In this document: piece after piece, positions 1 through 11,710 of the stretch
Position numbering within the stretch: position 1 is the stretch's first letter
Layout of the letters: every line of letters begins with the position of its first letter
Source of the DNA: Promerops cafer
Lineage: Eukaryota > Chordata > Aves > Passeriformes > Nectariniidae
NCBI GenBank assembly: GCA_013398275.1
Contig: VZSE01008980.1
Span: forward strand, 1,004,048-1,068,047
DNA: 64,000 nt
Direction: 5' to 3'
The notes under the pieces: model-generated
The model's database searches: none
What the model was told of the DNA's origin: nothing
Seen by the model: the letters and a program-made list of their open reading frames with translations, nothing else
Made by a program: the position numbers and the translations under genes

Positions 1-291
1 TTCTTTCTGTCCCTGCCATGTGATTAGGGAGAGGATGCCGAGGTGGAAAAGGAGCTCATTAGCTGGTACCAGGGGCACAAAGTGCGAGGAGGAGTGGCTT
101 TCCCTCCCGGAGCAGGGCGGGATTCACTGGGCTTGTGGGAAGGGCTCAGCTTGGTGCCAAGGACCTCACAGCTTGCCTGGATCAAGGCACAGAGGGATAA
201 TTTCCCAGGCATGCAGCGTCCAGTGCCACCAACGTGGGCAGCAAACACGCAGCAGCACCTTCACAAATACACACAAACCTGAACCAGCATG

Positions 292-437
292 TCATGGAAT
301 CATGGGATGGTTTGGGTTGAAGGAGACCCTAAAAATCATCTTGCTCCAACACCCTGCCATGTACAGGAACAACTTCCACTAGACCACATTGTTCAGAACT
401 CCATCCCATGTGGTTCTGAGCACTTCCAGGGACTTCT
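292..437 (-). mobile_element. CR1 LINE 3' fragment
   Basis: The stretch reads GGAATCATGGGATGGTTTGG and continues through a CTGCCATGTACAGG/CTTCCACTAGACC pattern. This is the complement of the CR1 3' untranslated end, so the element points left. It is truncated at its 5' side near 437. Confidence 0.85.
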
Positions 438-670
438 GTGGATGTCCCCAGTTTATTTTGGTGGAGAAACTCAGCCCAGTAGTGCTCACAGCCACATGCT
501 GGGGAGAAGAGGAGGAATGAGAAGTCTGGGATGTACCAGCACCTGCAGCCCTTTGCTGGGCTGTCACCTGCTCCTGGGTGCTCCATGGAGAGGTTTGGGA
601 CTGGCACAGGAGTTTCTGCATGAGGATTTGCTGGCAGCCAAAGCAATGAATCAAAATTTGCCATGCCCTA

Positions 671-885
671 GAATCACAGAATCACTTAGGTTGGAAAAGC
701 CTTCTAAGATCATTAAGTCCAACCATTCCCCCAGCACTGCCAAGGCCACCATTAAATATACCCCCAAGTGCCACATCTATGCCTTTTAAAACCCTCCAGA
801 AATGGGGACTCCACCACTGACAGCCTATTCCAGTGCTTGATATCCCTTTGGATGAAGCAATTTTTCCTATTGATATAAGACAGGA
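671..885 (-). mobile_element. CR1 LINE 3' fragment, older subfamily
   Basis: It starts GAATCACAGAATCACTTAGG and continues TTGGAAAAGCCTTCTAAGATC, then CCAGTGCTTGAT...AATTTTTCCTA. This matches the complement of the widespread CR1 3' end rather than the recent passerine version, and is more diverged than neighbouring copies. Confidence 0.85.
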
Positions 886-1559
886 TGCCTTTGGCCTTCT
901 TGGCCTCCTGGGCACTTGCTGGCTTGTATTCAGCCTCCACACAAGTGCTCTTGTGCTTGCCCTTAAAGTGCCACCGGTGGAAGCAAACGGCTGTGAAGGA
1001 CTAGGGCTGGCTGTGTTGGAGGGTACATGGGGCTCCTGGGACTGTCCTGGATCCAGCCCCTCTCCTAACAGGGCAGGTGAGGCCTCTAACTTAATCCATG
1101 AATGGGAATAATGCTCAGATGAGCCCTGCCAAGGGAATGTAGATCCAGCCAGCCAAGAGCCTTTCTTTGATGGTCCATGAGCTGGAAACCCTGGAGGAGC
1201 TCAATGGGAAGCAAATATCAGGTGGAAACAGAGGCAGGGTCAGTCAGGAGGAGAGACTTTCTGCGCCAGCAGGATGGCGAGATGACATCTCTCGTACCAA
1301 ACTTCCAGGCTCGACTGTAAACACTCAACTAACCTTATTATTTTATTATTACTTTTATGTGCCTATAACTTGCTTCAATGACCTGAAACAAAGCCGCGGT
1401 TTTCAACGGCAGCCGTCTGAGCGCCTCTGAATTTTTTTTCCCTTCCTTTTGCAAAACGTTCGTGCTCCTTTTGGTGGCATGGGCTGTGCTCCAGGCAGCC
1501 CCACCCGTGGAGTGCTGCCTGCCTGCTGCCTGCCCGTGTCCCTTCCAGCCAGCTCCTCG

Positions 1560-1760
1560 CTGCCTTTTGATTGATTGATCGGCGTGGCAGCCTAATAAGC
1601 GATAACAGCACATATGACAAACTAAACAACCATCTAATGAATTGATTGACATCCGAAGGATCTGACTTGATGCACAACCCCAGTCACAGATAAGGTTAAT
1701 GAGGGAGAAATTAAAATGTAGCTCAATGGGTAATGAATACAGCATGTGCCTTGTTGGAAC
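1560..1760. promoter_or_regulatory. Candidate conserved non-coding element
   Basis: The block is repeat-free and rich in developmental transcription-factor words: TGATTGATTGATC at 1568-1580, a PBX-MEIS type TGATTGACA at 1643-1651, GATAA cores, and TAAT sites. Such clustering is typical of conserved enhancers in introns of neural genes. Conservation itself cannot be seen from one sequence. Confidence 0.35.
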
Positions 1761-1880
1761 ACATGCCAGATCCATCACTCTGAATCAAGTGGTGGTAGCA
1801 ATTTCTAAATTATTTATTGCACCCCTCATCCTCCTGTCTCGAGGGAAGAAGCACTTGGACTGGCCTTTGTATTATTTTTG

Positions 1881-1894
1881 TATATATATATATA
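1881..1894. repeat. (TA)7 microsatellite
   Basis: A pure TA dinucleotide run in an AT-rich stretch; short and probably unremarkable. Confidence 0.9.
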
Positions 1895-2702
1895 ACTGTA
1901 TCTCTCTTATCTGTGCATTGTGAGGATCCATAGCCAAAAGAAATTGCTTTGAATTTCGCAATTTTCATGTTGGTTTTTTTTTCTTTTTGTAAACTCAATA
2001 GCAAAAAAATACAACAATCCAGAACCTGTCATGCCATTTGAATCATAATAGCTACAAATTCACTCCTCTGAATAAATGGAGAGGCTTATTTATCAAATAT
2101 ATACAAGATGTCTGTCTAGTTGTTAACACACAGAGGTATGAGTAGGCAGAGGAAATCGAGAAAGTTTACATATTCACTGCTGTCTCCAGGGACCTTCCTT
2201 TTCCTCCTACTTCTCATTCCCTCTCCCTTCCCCCAACCACATCTCCAACTTGCTTTCACTTGCTGTGTTTTTCCTTTTTTTTTCTCCTTTTTTTGCCTCA
2301 AATGTGTCTGGCTGACAAAACTTGGGCTGTCAGAAATGATCAAGAGATGAAGTTGCCAAGGAAGGGGAGAGAGATTTGCATGGAGATGCATTTCCCCATG
2401 TCTCACTGCCTGCATGAGAGGGGATCTCCTCCACTACCCAGGAGGAGAGCAGGAGACTCTCAGTCTGCTGGAAATATTTGATTATTGCGTGGATTTATTC
2501 CCACTTTAGGAAAGGGGAAGCCAGATTCACCAAAGGGACAGACACTGGTGGAAAAAGAAGTTATCCAGCATCATCTGGGCTCTCTGCAGTATTTATTCCT
2601 GACCTTCAGGGTACTTGGAGCAGTGACCAGGGGATGCATTGTCCAAAGGGGGATGAGGAGTACACAGGGACGGAGCAAGTGGCTGCACACTGACACAGAG
2701 CA

Positions 2703-2932
2703 GGTTTAGATTGGATACTGGGGAGAAATTCTTCCTGTGAGGGTGCTGAGGCCCTGGCACAGGGTGTCCAGAGCAGCTGTGGCTGCCCCTGGATCCCTGG
2801 AAGTGTTCAAGGTCAGGTTGGACAGAGCTTGGAACAACCTGGGATAGTGGAAGGTGTCCCTGCCCATGGCAGGGGGTGGAACAAGATGGGCTTTAAAGTT
2901 CTCCAACCCAAACCATTCCATGAATCTACAAA
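2703..2932 (+). mobile_element. CR1 LINE 3' fragment
   Basis: The stretch reads forward from TTGGATACTGGGGAGAAATT, through CTGGCACAGGGTGTCCAGAG and GGGATAGTGGAAGGTGTCCC, to AACCCAAACCATTCCATGAA. This is about 230 bp of the CR1 3' end in sense orientation, complete at the 3' side and truncated at the 5' side. Confidence 0.92.
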
Positions 2933-4620
2933 ATGCAGAGTCTGCATTCAGCCAGAAAACACCAGCTACAGCCTTTCCCTGCAAAGTATGGGGACTCCTG
3001 CAGTTCCAGGTCCTGAACGATCCACCACGATGCCCCAGCTGCTGTGCTGAGGATCAGCAGAGGAAACCACCCCTTCAAGCACCTCTTGGGTGAGCCTAAG
3101 AGCCAAGGGGAACCTAATGACCTTTCTCCTCATCAGCAACCTGAGACAGTGAAGCCAACAGGTCTGAACTGTGTTTTTCACCAAATCCTTTATAAACAGA
3201 GCCTGGCTGTAGTGGGAATAATCCCCACAGCAGCGACGAGGCGAAGCCTTTGCTCGGTGCAGGACTCCTGCCCCTCTCCAACGTCTCCCCAGCAGAGAGC
3301 CCAACACAGACAGAGACAGACAGATAAAACAACATCCTGCAGCTGCCAAAGGCAGGCTGAGGTCAAACCTCCGTGGGGGTGCTCAGAAAACACCTCGAGG
3401 GCTCCCTGACCTTCCACACCACGTGTGGGACTGCGTGGAAAATCCTGCTGTGAAAAGCCGGTGTCCCTAAAGGACACAGAGGAGCCCTGCAACTTTATTG
3501 GAATAAAGGGAGAGAGTCCACCAGGGCAGACGCCCGCGGGGTTTTCTCTCTCGATGCTTCAGAGGACGCAGCCTCCTTTTATCCTAACTCCTAACATATT
3601 GCTCTCTTCATTTCCCCGCTGGCTGAGCTGCTAGGGGGGTACAGCCCTCCCGAACCGCCTACCCCATATCCCCCCTTGAACCTGTCATTTTCCCCCAAAG
3701 TTCGGAAGTTCAGGCTCCTGTTCAGGCGCCTGTTTCGGGAGCCGGGCTGTCTGGGCTCTGTAACAAACCTGCTGCTGGAAGCTGCTGGAGACATGAGGCC
3801 CCATTTCAAAGCCGCTCACACCCTGCCCTCACCCAGGGAATTGTTTGTAAAGACACCGGCGCGCATCTTCCCCATCGGGACGAAGAGGTCACCCCAGACG
3901 CCACCGCAGCAGGCGCCCGTGCCATGGAACGCTCTCGTTTCCCACCAGCAGGAATGTTTGCAGATGAGCAAAAGCTTCCAGAAGGCTCAAGTGAAACATC
4001 CACATTTTTTAGGTGCTCGTCTGAACCCATTAGCACATCTTAATTGCTATCGGCAGAGGAACGCCAGACTTCCCCACGTCTGCCGGGTCTGTCTGCCTGC
4101 TCGGGGATGAGGGAGAAGCACCAGCCCTGCATCCTGCAGGCTGGAAGTTCGCTCTCCTCTGCACAATCTGTCCCCGGGGCTCCTCAGCTGTTTGCAGGAG
4201 GAGGCAGGGAGAGGGAAAGGAGCCAAGGCTCATCTTACAGCCCTTCCCTTGGTGAACGCCGGGAATCGCACCGGGCTTTGCCAAAATACGCTGAGCCCAG
4301 AGAGACATCCCATTGCCAAGGAGCCAGCGCCTGGGACAGCCCACACGGCGATGCCTTGCGTGCCTACAACACTGTGGGGACGTGTGGAGGTTCCCCGAGG
4401 ACAGAGAGGCTTCCCCAAATCGGGGACAGAGGTGGGAGCCAAGGGACAGAATCCCCCTGCCGACTCCCGGGCAGACCCCGCCGCAGGTGCTGGGAAAAAC
4501 TTGGAGCTGCTGCAGAGCATCAGTTAATTTGTCATCATGGAAACAGGCAGCCCGGGTCAGCGGCTGTTGGCGGAGGAGTCGGGAAGTGCTGCTGGTGGTG
4601 ATCTGTTCTTTTTCCTTCTT
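2933..4620. other. Non-coding, moderately GC-rich
   Basis: No exon, RNA gene or interspersed repeat is recognised. CpG frequency rises between about 3720 and 4570 but without a coding signal. Open frames of 120-185 codons overlap each other on both strands and show no domain. Confidence 0.5.
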
Positions 4621-4652
4621 TTCTTTTTTTTTTTTTTTTTNNNNNNNNNNNN

Positions 4653-4690
<38 letters not shown>
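4621..4690. repeat. Poly-T, 12-N gap, poly-A
   Basis: A T-run (4624-4640) is followed by 12 N (4641-4652) and then an uninterrupted 38-base A-run (4653-4690). The two homopolymers are complementary arms around the gap. A hairpin that stalled sequencing, or an artificial join of two contigs ending in homopolymers, would both explain it. Confidence 0.9.
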
Positions 4691-4693
<3 letters not shown>

Positions 4694-4792
4694 GCCTTGA
4701 TAAGGAATTTACCAGGGCAGAATGAGATTACACCGGAACTCAGAGTAGCTAAAAGCAGCAGTTTGCTGGGGATGTGGAGACTGCTGCTTATA

Positions 4793-5125
4793 CTATCTCT
4801 CTATCATCACATATATCCTTCTATCTAATCTATCTAGCACCATATATACCCTTTAGCTCGCCAGCTCCCACAATCCCTGCCCTCTATCCATCATCCACCT
4901 ATTCATCAACACACATCCAGCTCTATCTACCTAGCCATCACTATAAATATCCCATCCATCCATCTCTCTCAATCTATCTCTCATCAGAGAGACCCTTTCC
5001 TACCTACCTGCCTATATATCCACACACGTATCCACACCCCCCCTCGTCTGTCCATCTGTCACCCGCAGAGCTCTCACCTCCTCTCCCCCATCCTTCACCG
5101 CACGTATCCTCCTATCCACCGGCCC
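4793..5125. repeat. Degenerate (ATCT/ATCC)n microsatellite region
   Basis: CTAT, CATC and ATCC words dominate for about 330 bp, with interruptions such as CACATATATCC and ACACACGTATCC. This is an eroded tetranucleotide repeat. The plus-strand open frame over it is low-complexity (Ser, Tyr, Pro, His) and is not a gene. Confidence 0.8.
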
Positions 5126-8100
5126 ATCCATCACAGCCTCTTGCTGCACGGGGCTCGGTGCCTCTCTGCTCCATTTGCTACCCGAGGGCACCAGGTATTT
5201 CCCTGTGGGTCACTGGATCCACAGCCCACCAAGCAGCAGGTCCTCTTCTCCCACCCCCCGGGAGCCCCAGAGAGGGGATGGAGCGGGTTGGTGCTGGGAG
5301 AGGCAGCGCTGGAGTGGATGTGGAGTGCTCACACTGCTGAGCTGGGCTGGGCTGCACCTGCACACCCAGCGGCAGGAGGAAGGAGCAAGCTCCTGGTCTG
5401 GGCAGGAGCAAACCGTGGCAATGCACAAAAACCAGGCACGCACTCACAAGGAAGGTACTGAGCACCTTCTGCAAGGTGCAGCAAGGATTTAAAGAAAATC
5501 CTGATCCCCACGCCAGGGAAGAGCCCTGTATCAGTGCCCTGTATCCCCCAGATCCTGCCTAGCTCTCTGGCAAGTGTAAGACAGGGATTTTCCTTGCACA
5601 GATCTATATGTCACCAGGGCTCCAAAAATGCCATATTCCCTCCCCAAATCAGCCTCTGACCAAATCACACCACACCCTGCCCCTCACCAACTGCCAGGCT
5701 GGCACAGCACCTCCAGGCTGGAGCCAAAGGCAGCCTAGGCTCAGGATGCTGGGGGGAGGATGCTGCCGAGTGGCACCGAGCCACAAAATTTGCCAGAGAG
5801 AAGAAAACACCCAAGCAGTGCTTAAAAACTGAAAGCTGTTACTTTAATTACGGGCTTTCTGCTTTATCACCAATAGCGTTTCTCACACATTCATCAGCAA
5901 ACCTGGTAATAAATCAATCGCGGGTAGCCAGGAGCTGCAGTCTGGCTCCTTCCCTTTCTCTTCGCTGCTCCCTGCGAGCTCTCACACCATTAGTATGCAG
6001 TCCGGCGCTGCCAGTCTGTGCATTCCTCACCGGCTTTGGACTGGAGCTGGTATCAAGCGGATGCCCCCAGCGCAGATTTCACACAGCCAGCTTTGCCTGT
6101 GCGGAAGGCAGGCGCTGGCGGAGGAGATGGTGGACGTGCCTGTGTCTCTCAGGGCACGTTCACAGTCCTGGCTGCACGCTGTAGGGATATTTCTGCACCC
6201 ACGGGGAATTTCAGGATGGGAGGGATACAGGGATGGGGCAGGGTACTCGTGTCACACACCTGGGTGGAGGTATCAGCTGCTGTGCATGTTCCCACTGCGT
6301 CTGCTCCTTGCTTTGTGCCCAGAAATCCCAGTGGCAAGGCCAGGGTGGGGGCTGTGGGCACATTGGCAGAGCAGAGGGGTGACAGAATCTTGGCTACAAA
6401 ATCTTTTCCATGCACAGACACTGACCCCATAGCACAGCCCACCTGGCAGGACACTCGAGGCTGGGGAGAACCACATGAAGGTGTTCCTTGTGCCTTTGCT
6501 GTGCCTTTGCACTTGAGACAGCCATGAAAAGCCAGCTCTGCTGCCCGTCCCACACCCAGAAAAAAGCCAAATGTTCAGGTCAGCTGGGATGGTGCAACAT
6601 CCAGTCATGCTGCACTGGATCTGCCAGTGTTATCCCTGCACACACCAATTCCTGGAGAGGATATTGCATGTCCTGACTGTCCACAACTCCCAGGAAGGGG
6701 CAAATCCTCCTGTCTGGATCTTGCTGGAGCAAGATTCAGCAGTGGAAACTGAGGCTGAGGATGCTGACCCTTGCTGAGGTCTCTGTTCGTGGGCTGTTTG
6801 ACACCCGCCCTCACCTCGACATCCTGCTGTCCACTGCAGCAAAATCAGCAACAGCTCTGCTGCTGAAACACAAATTAAACAACCCCAACCCTTCCCTCTC
6901 CCTATCACCTCTGCCAGCTTCCCAAATCTATTTTTTCCTCCTATTTGAGTATTTCTGGGTTCACTCCACTGTGGCAGAGGTGCTCCCCTCTCCACTCTCC
7001 CCATGCCAGTACCTGCTGCTTCCCATCAGCTGTGTAAGGGCTGCACAGATGTGCACACAGCAGTCCAGATGTGCACGGCACATTGCCAGGCTGCCGGGGT
7101 GATGATGGAGAGGGAGCAGCCTCCCACCTCCCAAAATGAGGAGATGGGCTCCCTCCAACTGCTGCTGGAGCGAGTGTGCAAATCCAATTGACCTTGAACA
7201 CTAATTGGCCCTCTAATTAACACCCAGCAGGAAGCAAAGGGCCAAGACTCTTTCCAGAGAAGGTGGCCAGGGAAGGGGAACAGCCATCCCTCCACGCTGT
7301 GTGTTTCTGTGTGGGTGAGAGGCCACATCTCCGTGTTTAACCAGGGAAATCCCTTCCCTGAGGCTCATCCTTGGGAGCAGGAGCCAGCTGGACACTCTGG
7401 GACCACAGTCTCGGGGAAAGCATCCTAAGGCAGAGTCCAGCACAGCCCAGCACACACCCTGCCGTCCTCACAGAGCCCCACGCAGCATCACAAGCATCTT
7501 GCTGGGATCTTTCCCCGCCTGTTCCCTGCAGAGATCGGCTCCAGCCCTCCCTGTCGGGGTTTGCATCTCCGTCGTGCACTGACTGTCTCCCCCCACCTCT
7601 CTCTCCATATCTCGCCCTCCCACACCAACACACACACTTCCCTCTGCTCATCCCCTCCTTTAGGCTGGCATCAGGAGCCCCAGGCTTGACATTTTCATCT
7701 CCAGGTTATTTACAGGAGGTCACAGGTGATTTCCCCGCGCCGCCGGCTCCCGCTCGCACGGAGCCGCAGGGGGCAGATTCCTCACTGCAGATATCATTAA
7801 TTCTGCAAATCCCGGATCCCACCCTCCTGCCACCCTCGTCCTGGGAATGCGGAGCCACGACAGGCTAAAACTGGCAGCAGCCAGAGTCCTGCAGGAGCTC
7901 CTGCTGTCCTGGCTGCTCTTCCCTCCACAGCCCCAGGGGAAAGTGGAGCCCCACGGGCTGGATCCTGCCTGGTCCACGGGCAATTGGAGCAAACAGGGAG
8001 GGAGGAAAACCCTCCATAGCTCTGCTCCCCAGGCAGGGAATTGCTGGGATCACACCTGATTCGGATTCAGCAATGGAGGGACGGAATTCTGGGCTGGTTC

Positions 8101-10266
8101 TGCTCTTGTGGGGAGTGAGGCTGAAGAGCATCACTTGTAAACCTAAACCCAGCCCTTAACACGCTTTCTTCCAGAAGATAACAAACTGATACCAAGTGAT
8201 TGCAACCGCCAGGAACTGAGGGAGAGTCATCTGCTACGACTCCTGCCAGGAGCTGCCGGTGAACTGGAAAATCATGTCACAGCCTCCTCTTTGGAGCTGC
8301 TCCTGCAGAAGGGACACCTTGAGCTTCCAGCTCAGGTGAGCTCCATCACTGTCTGGCATTTCTCAGGTGGACGGTCAGAAAGGAGATGAAGTCATGCCTG
8401 CAGCCACCAAGCTGCTGCCCTGCCCTGGCTGGCACCGCCTGCCCTGAATCCTGAAGCCATTGCTAAATCCCTGTCCAGCAGGGATGCTGTCCCAGAGCAG
8501 CTGGGCTGGCCAGGATCCGAGGAGCTGGGCATCACCTCTACCCTCAGCAATGCTCAGGGTCCAGACCAGCACAGAAGCAAAGCCCCAGTAAAACCCAGTG
8601 CCCCTCACTGCAGGAGTGGGGTGGGAAGGTGCCATCTCAGGGAGCTCCCCGTTCCCAGGCTGGCAGCACACCCAGGAGCTCCCCGGCTGCTGCTTTCCTC
8701 ACTCAGTTGCCTCCCTGACCATAACTACTCCTTAATTATTTAATGTCTGCAAGACACCTCGAGACTTTGCATGGGAAGGGAGATGAACTGCACGACCTAA
8801 AATTGGTCTTTTCCATCTCGAACTCCTTGCATTTTATCCTGGGATGAAAAGAGCTCTATTAGGCAAAGTATCAGTATTATTAGATTTCCTTGGAGCCCTA
8901 ACAAATGGATATTAGATTATTACTGCAGATGCATTTCTAAGGCACTCATCACCAGAGTATCTGAGCATCAATTACACAGATTTAGAGATAAAAAATGCTT
9001 TCCCCTGGAGAACAGGGTACAAAACCCCTTCTCTTTTTGCCTCTCTTCCCCATCTTTTCCAAATACATTTACCTCCCTCCCACTGCCTTCTGCAGAGCTG
9101 GAGCTGCTTACGAGGAAATCTCTCGGGTTGATGGGCAACCCTGCAATCTTTGAAACATCTGAAGCAGCAAAAGCTTTTCATAAAGACTGGCAGGAGTCAG
9201 CTGAAGAGATTTCAATGTGCAAATGGACATAAAAAGATGCAAGAGGGGGAATGAAACGTTGGATTTATTGTTCTATGGACAAAGGATTTGCTATTAGATG
9301 AGATGACCCCACGGCCTGGCTCCAGCACCTACAGGTCACAGTGCACAGAAAACCCATCCTGCTTTTGGGGTGAAAGGGAAAAATGGGAAAAAGTTCAGGT
9401 TTGACTGTGCTGATAAGGTCTCTGATAATTCCCTGCCTTACTATTGCCATTATGCTAACCCCTAGCAACACCACAGGAACCGGGCTGGATATTGAACACA
9501 CAAATCCAGGGCTGGAAGTGCTTAAAGGCTGAAGAGAAAAGATCAAAGTTTGAGAGGGGAAAACACGGAGAAGGGGCTTGGCCAGGATCACACGGCTGGC
9601 ACCAAACTGCTCCTTGTCCCCCACACACAGGACACAGCACACACAAGGACCATGCCACATCACCCCTACCTAATTCAGTCTTTCTTGCCCTTTCAGCTGA
9701 TCTTGCTTCCAAAAAAACTAAGTATCACGATGAATTTAATTGCAATGCATGTTCTTTAATTTCAACTGCTGGATCCAGAGGTTGTGGTTTGGCCTAATTT
9801 CAGAGCAAAGCATCAAATCCACTCCTTTCACCAAGCCAAGCCCATTCCAACCCATAGGTAAATACTTCAGGACTACACCCAGGACGTGCTTCCAGCCCCA
9901 CAACAGCCTCCTCAACAAGCTGTCAGAAGGGGCAAACCCCAAACAAAATCCCTTAATTTTCTTTCCAGACCAGGATCCCATCCCCAGTGAGGGGTCTCGC
10001 TGCCTTGCGAGCCCAGCGCAGCTGCTTGGCTCATCCCAAAGCCCCTCCTGCATGGCTGGTGGAGACAAAGCCACTGCTCCAGCCAGCCCAGCTTTGTGTG
10101 TTGGCCAGAGAAGCCACTGGGCAGCAGGGAAAGCAGCCCTGCTTCAGAGAAAAGCTTTCAGAAGCACCTTTGGCTTCTATCCACGGGCAGGACTCCGAGC
10201 CAGGATACGGGTGTCCTCCTGCCATCCTAGCTGTGCCCCACCAGGACCAGGAGCTCTATGTGTCAG
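5126..10266. other. Non-coding intronic DNA
   Basis: About 5 kb without a recognisable repeat or exon. A conserved-looking block lies at 8700-8990. The rest is mixed-composition DNA with many overlapping short open frames on both strands and no protein family signal. Confidence 0.55.
8700..8990. promoter_or_regulatory. Candidate conserved non-coding element
   Basis: A repeat-free AT-rich block with TTAATTATTTAAT, TTTGCATGGG, TTGCATTTTATC, GATATTAGATTATTA and ATGCATTT words (homeodomain and POU-type). It contrasts with the GC-richer DNA on both sides. Function is inferred from composition only. Confidence 0.3.
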
Positions 10267-10397
10267 TCTTGGAAGGCACCTTAAAAATCATCTTTTTCCA
10301 CCCCCTGCCATGGGCAGGGACACCTTCCACGAGACCAGGTTGCTGCAAGCCCCACCCAGCCTTGCCTGGAAGTCTTCCAGGGCTGGTATGTGTGTCG
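10267..10397 (-). mobile_element. CR1 LINE 3' fragment
   Basis: The stretch reads TTGGAAGGCACCTTAAAAAT, then CTGCCATGGGCAGGGACACC and CACGAGACCAGGTTGCTGC, the complement of the CR1 3' end. The extreme 3' tail (ATTCTATG type) is missing, so this copy is clipped at both ends. Confidence 0.88.
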
Positions 10398-11555
10398 CCC
10401 TTCCAGTGGACAAGTGCAGCCTCCAAGCATTGCAGCTCTTGGCACCCAACTGACTCGACATCACTGGGATGGACCAGATGTCTCTTTGTGTGAAAGCTGC
10501 CAGCCCTGGGAGCGCAGTCTCCAGGGTTAAACACTTTGCAGGGTAACTGGGAAGGCCCAGCTGATGCACACAATGATTTGGATGTAGCCATGGTCCTGAC
10601 TCCTGCCCTACAGGAGAGGTGAAGGAGAGCCAGGGCCCAGCTCTGGGACACGTTAAAGGCTTGGGGTGGACAGGACCCGATGCAGAGGGAGGGAGCACGA
10701 GCAGGGGGATTTGGCTATGTCAGAGCAGGGCATGGTGAGCAAAACAACCACAAATCCAAGAAACAGAGCATTCCTCCTGCCCAGCAGTGCAGGATGCTCA
10801 CAGCAGCATCCAGCCAAGGGGCTGGCACAGGGGGATGGGACCCAGCACTGACTGTAGATGCCAGGCACAGCCAAAGGTCAAACATTAAACATAAACCCAT
10901 CACCCTCTTCAAACGATTTCACAAGTTACAAGGTCAATGCATTTGGTCCTCTCTCAGGCAGAGACACAGCTTGGCCTTGTGCTGCTGCCCTAAGCACAGT
11001 TCTAAAGACACTTTCCAGCCCCAGCGAGGGACAGGCACCAGCAGCACTTCTGCTCATCTCCCAGATCCCCGCCAGAGCTCAGAACAGAGCCTGGGGATCT
11101 CACTGCTAAAACCCTCCAGGACTGCAGGTCTCCTTCCCATCAACCCCACACAATTCCATCACCATCTTCACTGCCTGTGCTGGGGAGGAAAAGATATTCC
11201 AGCACATCCCCTGCCCTGCACAGATTTATAAAGAAGAGGAGGAAGGTTTCCCAAAGGTTCAAAGACCCATCTGTTCCTCCTCTCCTGTAGCTTCTCCTCT
11301 ACCTCAAGCATCTCTCCATGTTTCAGGAGCAGCCTCAGAAATCGATGCTCACTGAATCACAGTTAGATCCTTTGGTTTATTTATTATTTTCCCAGCTTGA
11401 AGTCAAACCTCCTTCCGCACGGCGAGAGCAGGGGATGAACCACGCAGCGTTTCACAAGCACAGGCACTGCGGGAGGCACGAGACAAGAGCGAGGCACGGG
11501 AAGGGCAGGACACCTTCCCTCCCAGCACATTGTTTCAGACACCAACATTCCAAAG

Positions 11556-11710
11556 CCCAGAATGGTTTGGATTGGAAGGGACATTAAAGCCCATCTCATT
11601 CCAGCTCCCTGCCATGGGCAGGGACACCTTCTGCTATCCCAGGCTGCTCCAACCCCAAATCCAACCTGGGATGAGGCAGCCACAGCTTCTCTGGGCAACC
11701 TGTGCCAGTA
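11556..11710 (-). mobile_element. CR1 LINE 3' fragment
   Basis: It begins CCCAGAATGGTTTGGATTGG and runs through GCCATGGGCAGGGACACCTT to CTCTGGGCAACCTGTGCCAG. This is a complement-oriented CR1 3' end lacking the segment between the GGCCTTGGA and GATGAGGCAGCC portions, i.e. carrying a small internal deletion. Confidence 0.9.

Larger units (their letters stand above)
886..2702. other. Non-coding, mostly repeat-free
   Basis: No exon is supported here. Apart from the conserved-looking block at 1560-1760 and the TA run at 1881-1894, I see T-rich tracts near 1975-1990 and 2260-2295 and nothing else recognisable. Confidence 0.6.

Noticed and set aside
4774..5340. 188-codon Ser/Tyr/Pro/His-rich plus frame
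   Set aside because: It is a translation of a degenerate ATCT/ATCC microsatellite.
9740..10453. 237-codon plus-strand frame
   Set aside because: Its end is translated CR1 complement sequence and the start has no recognisable domain.
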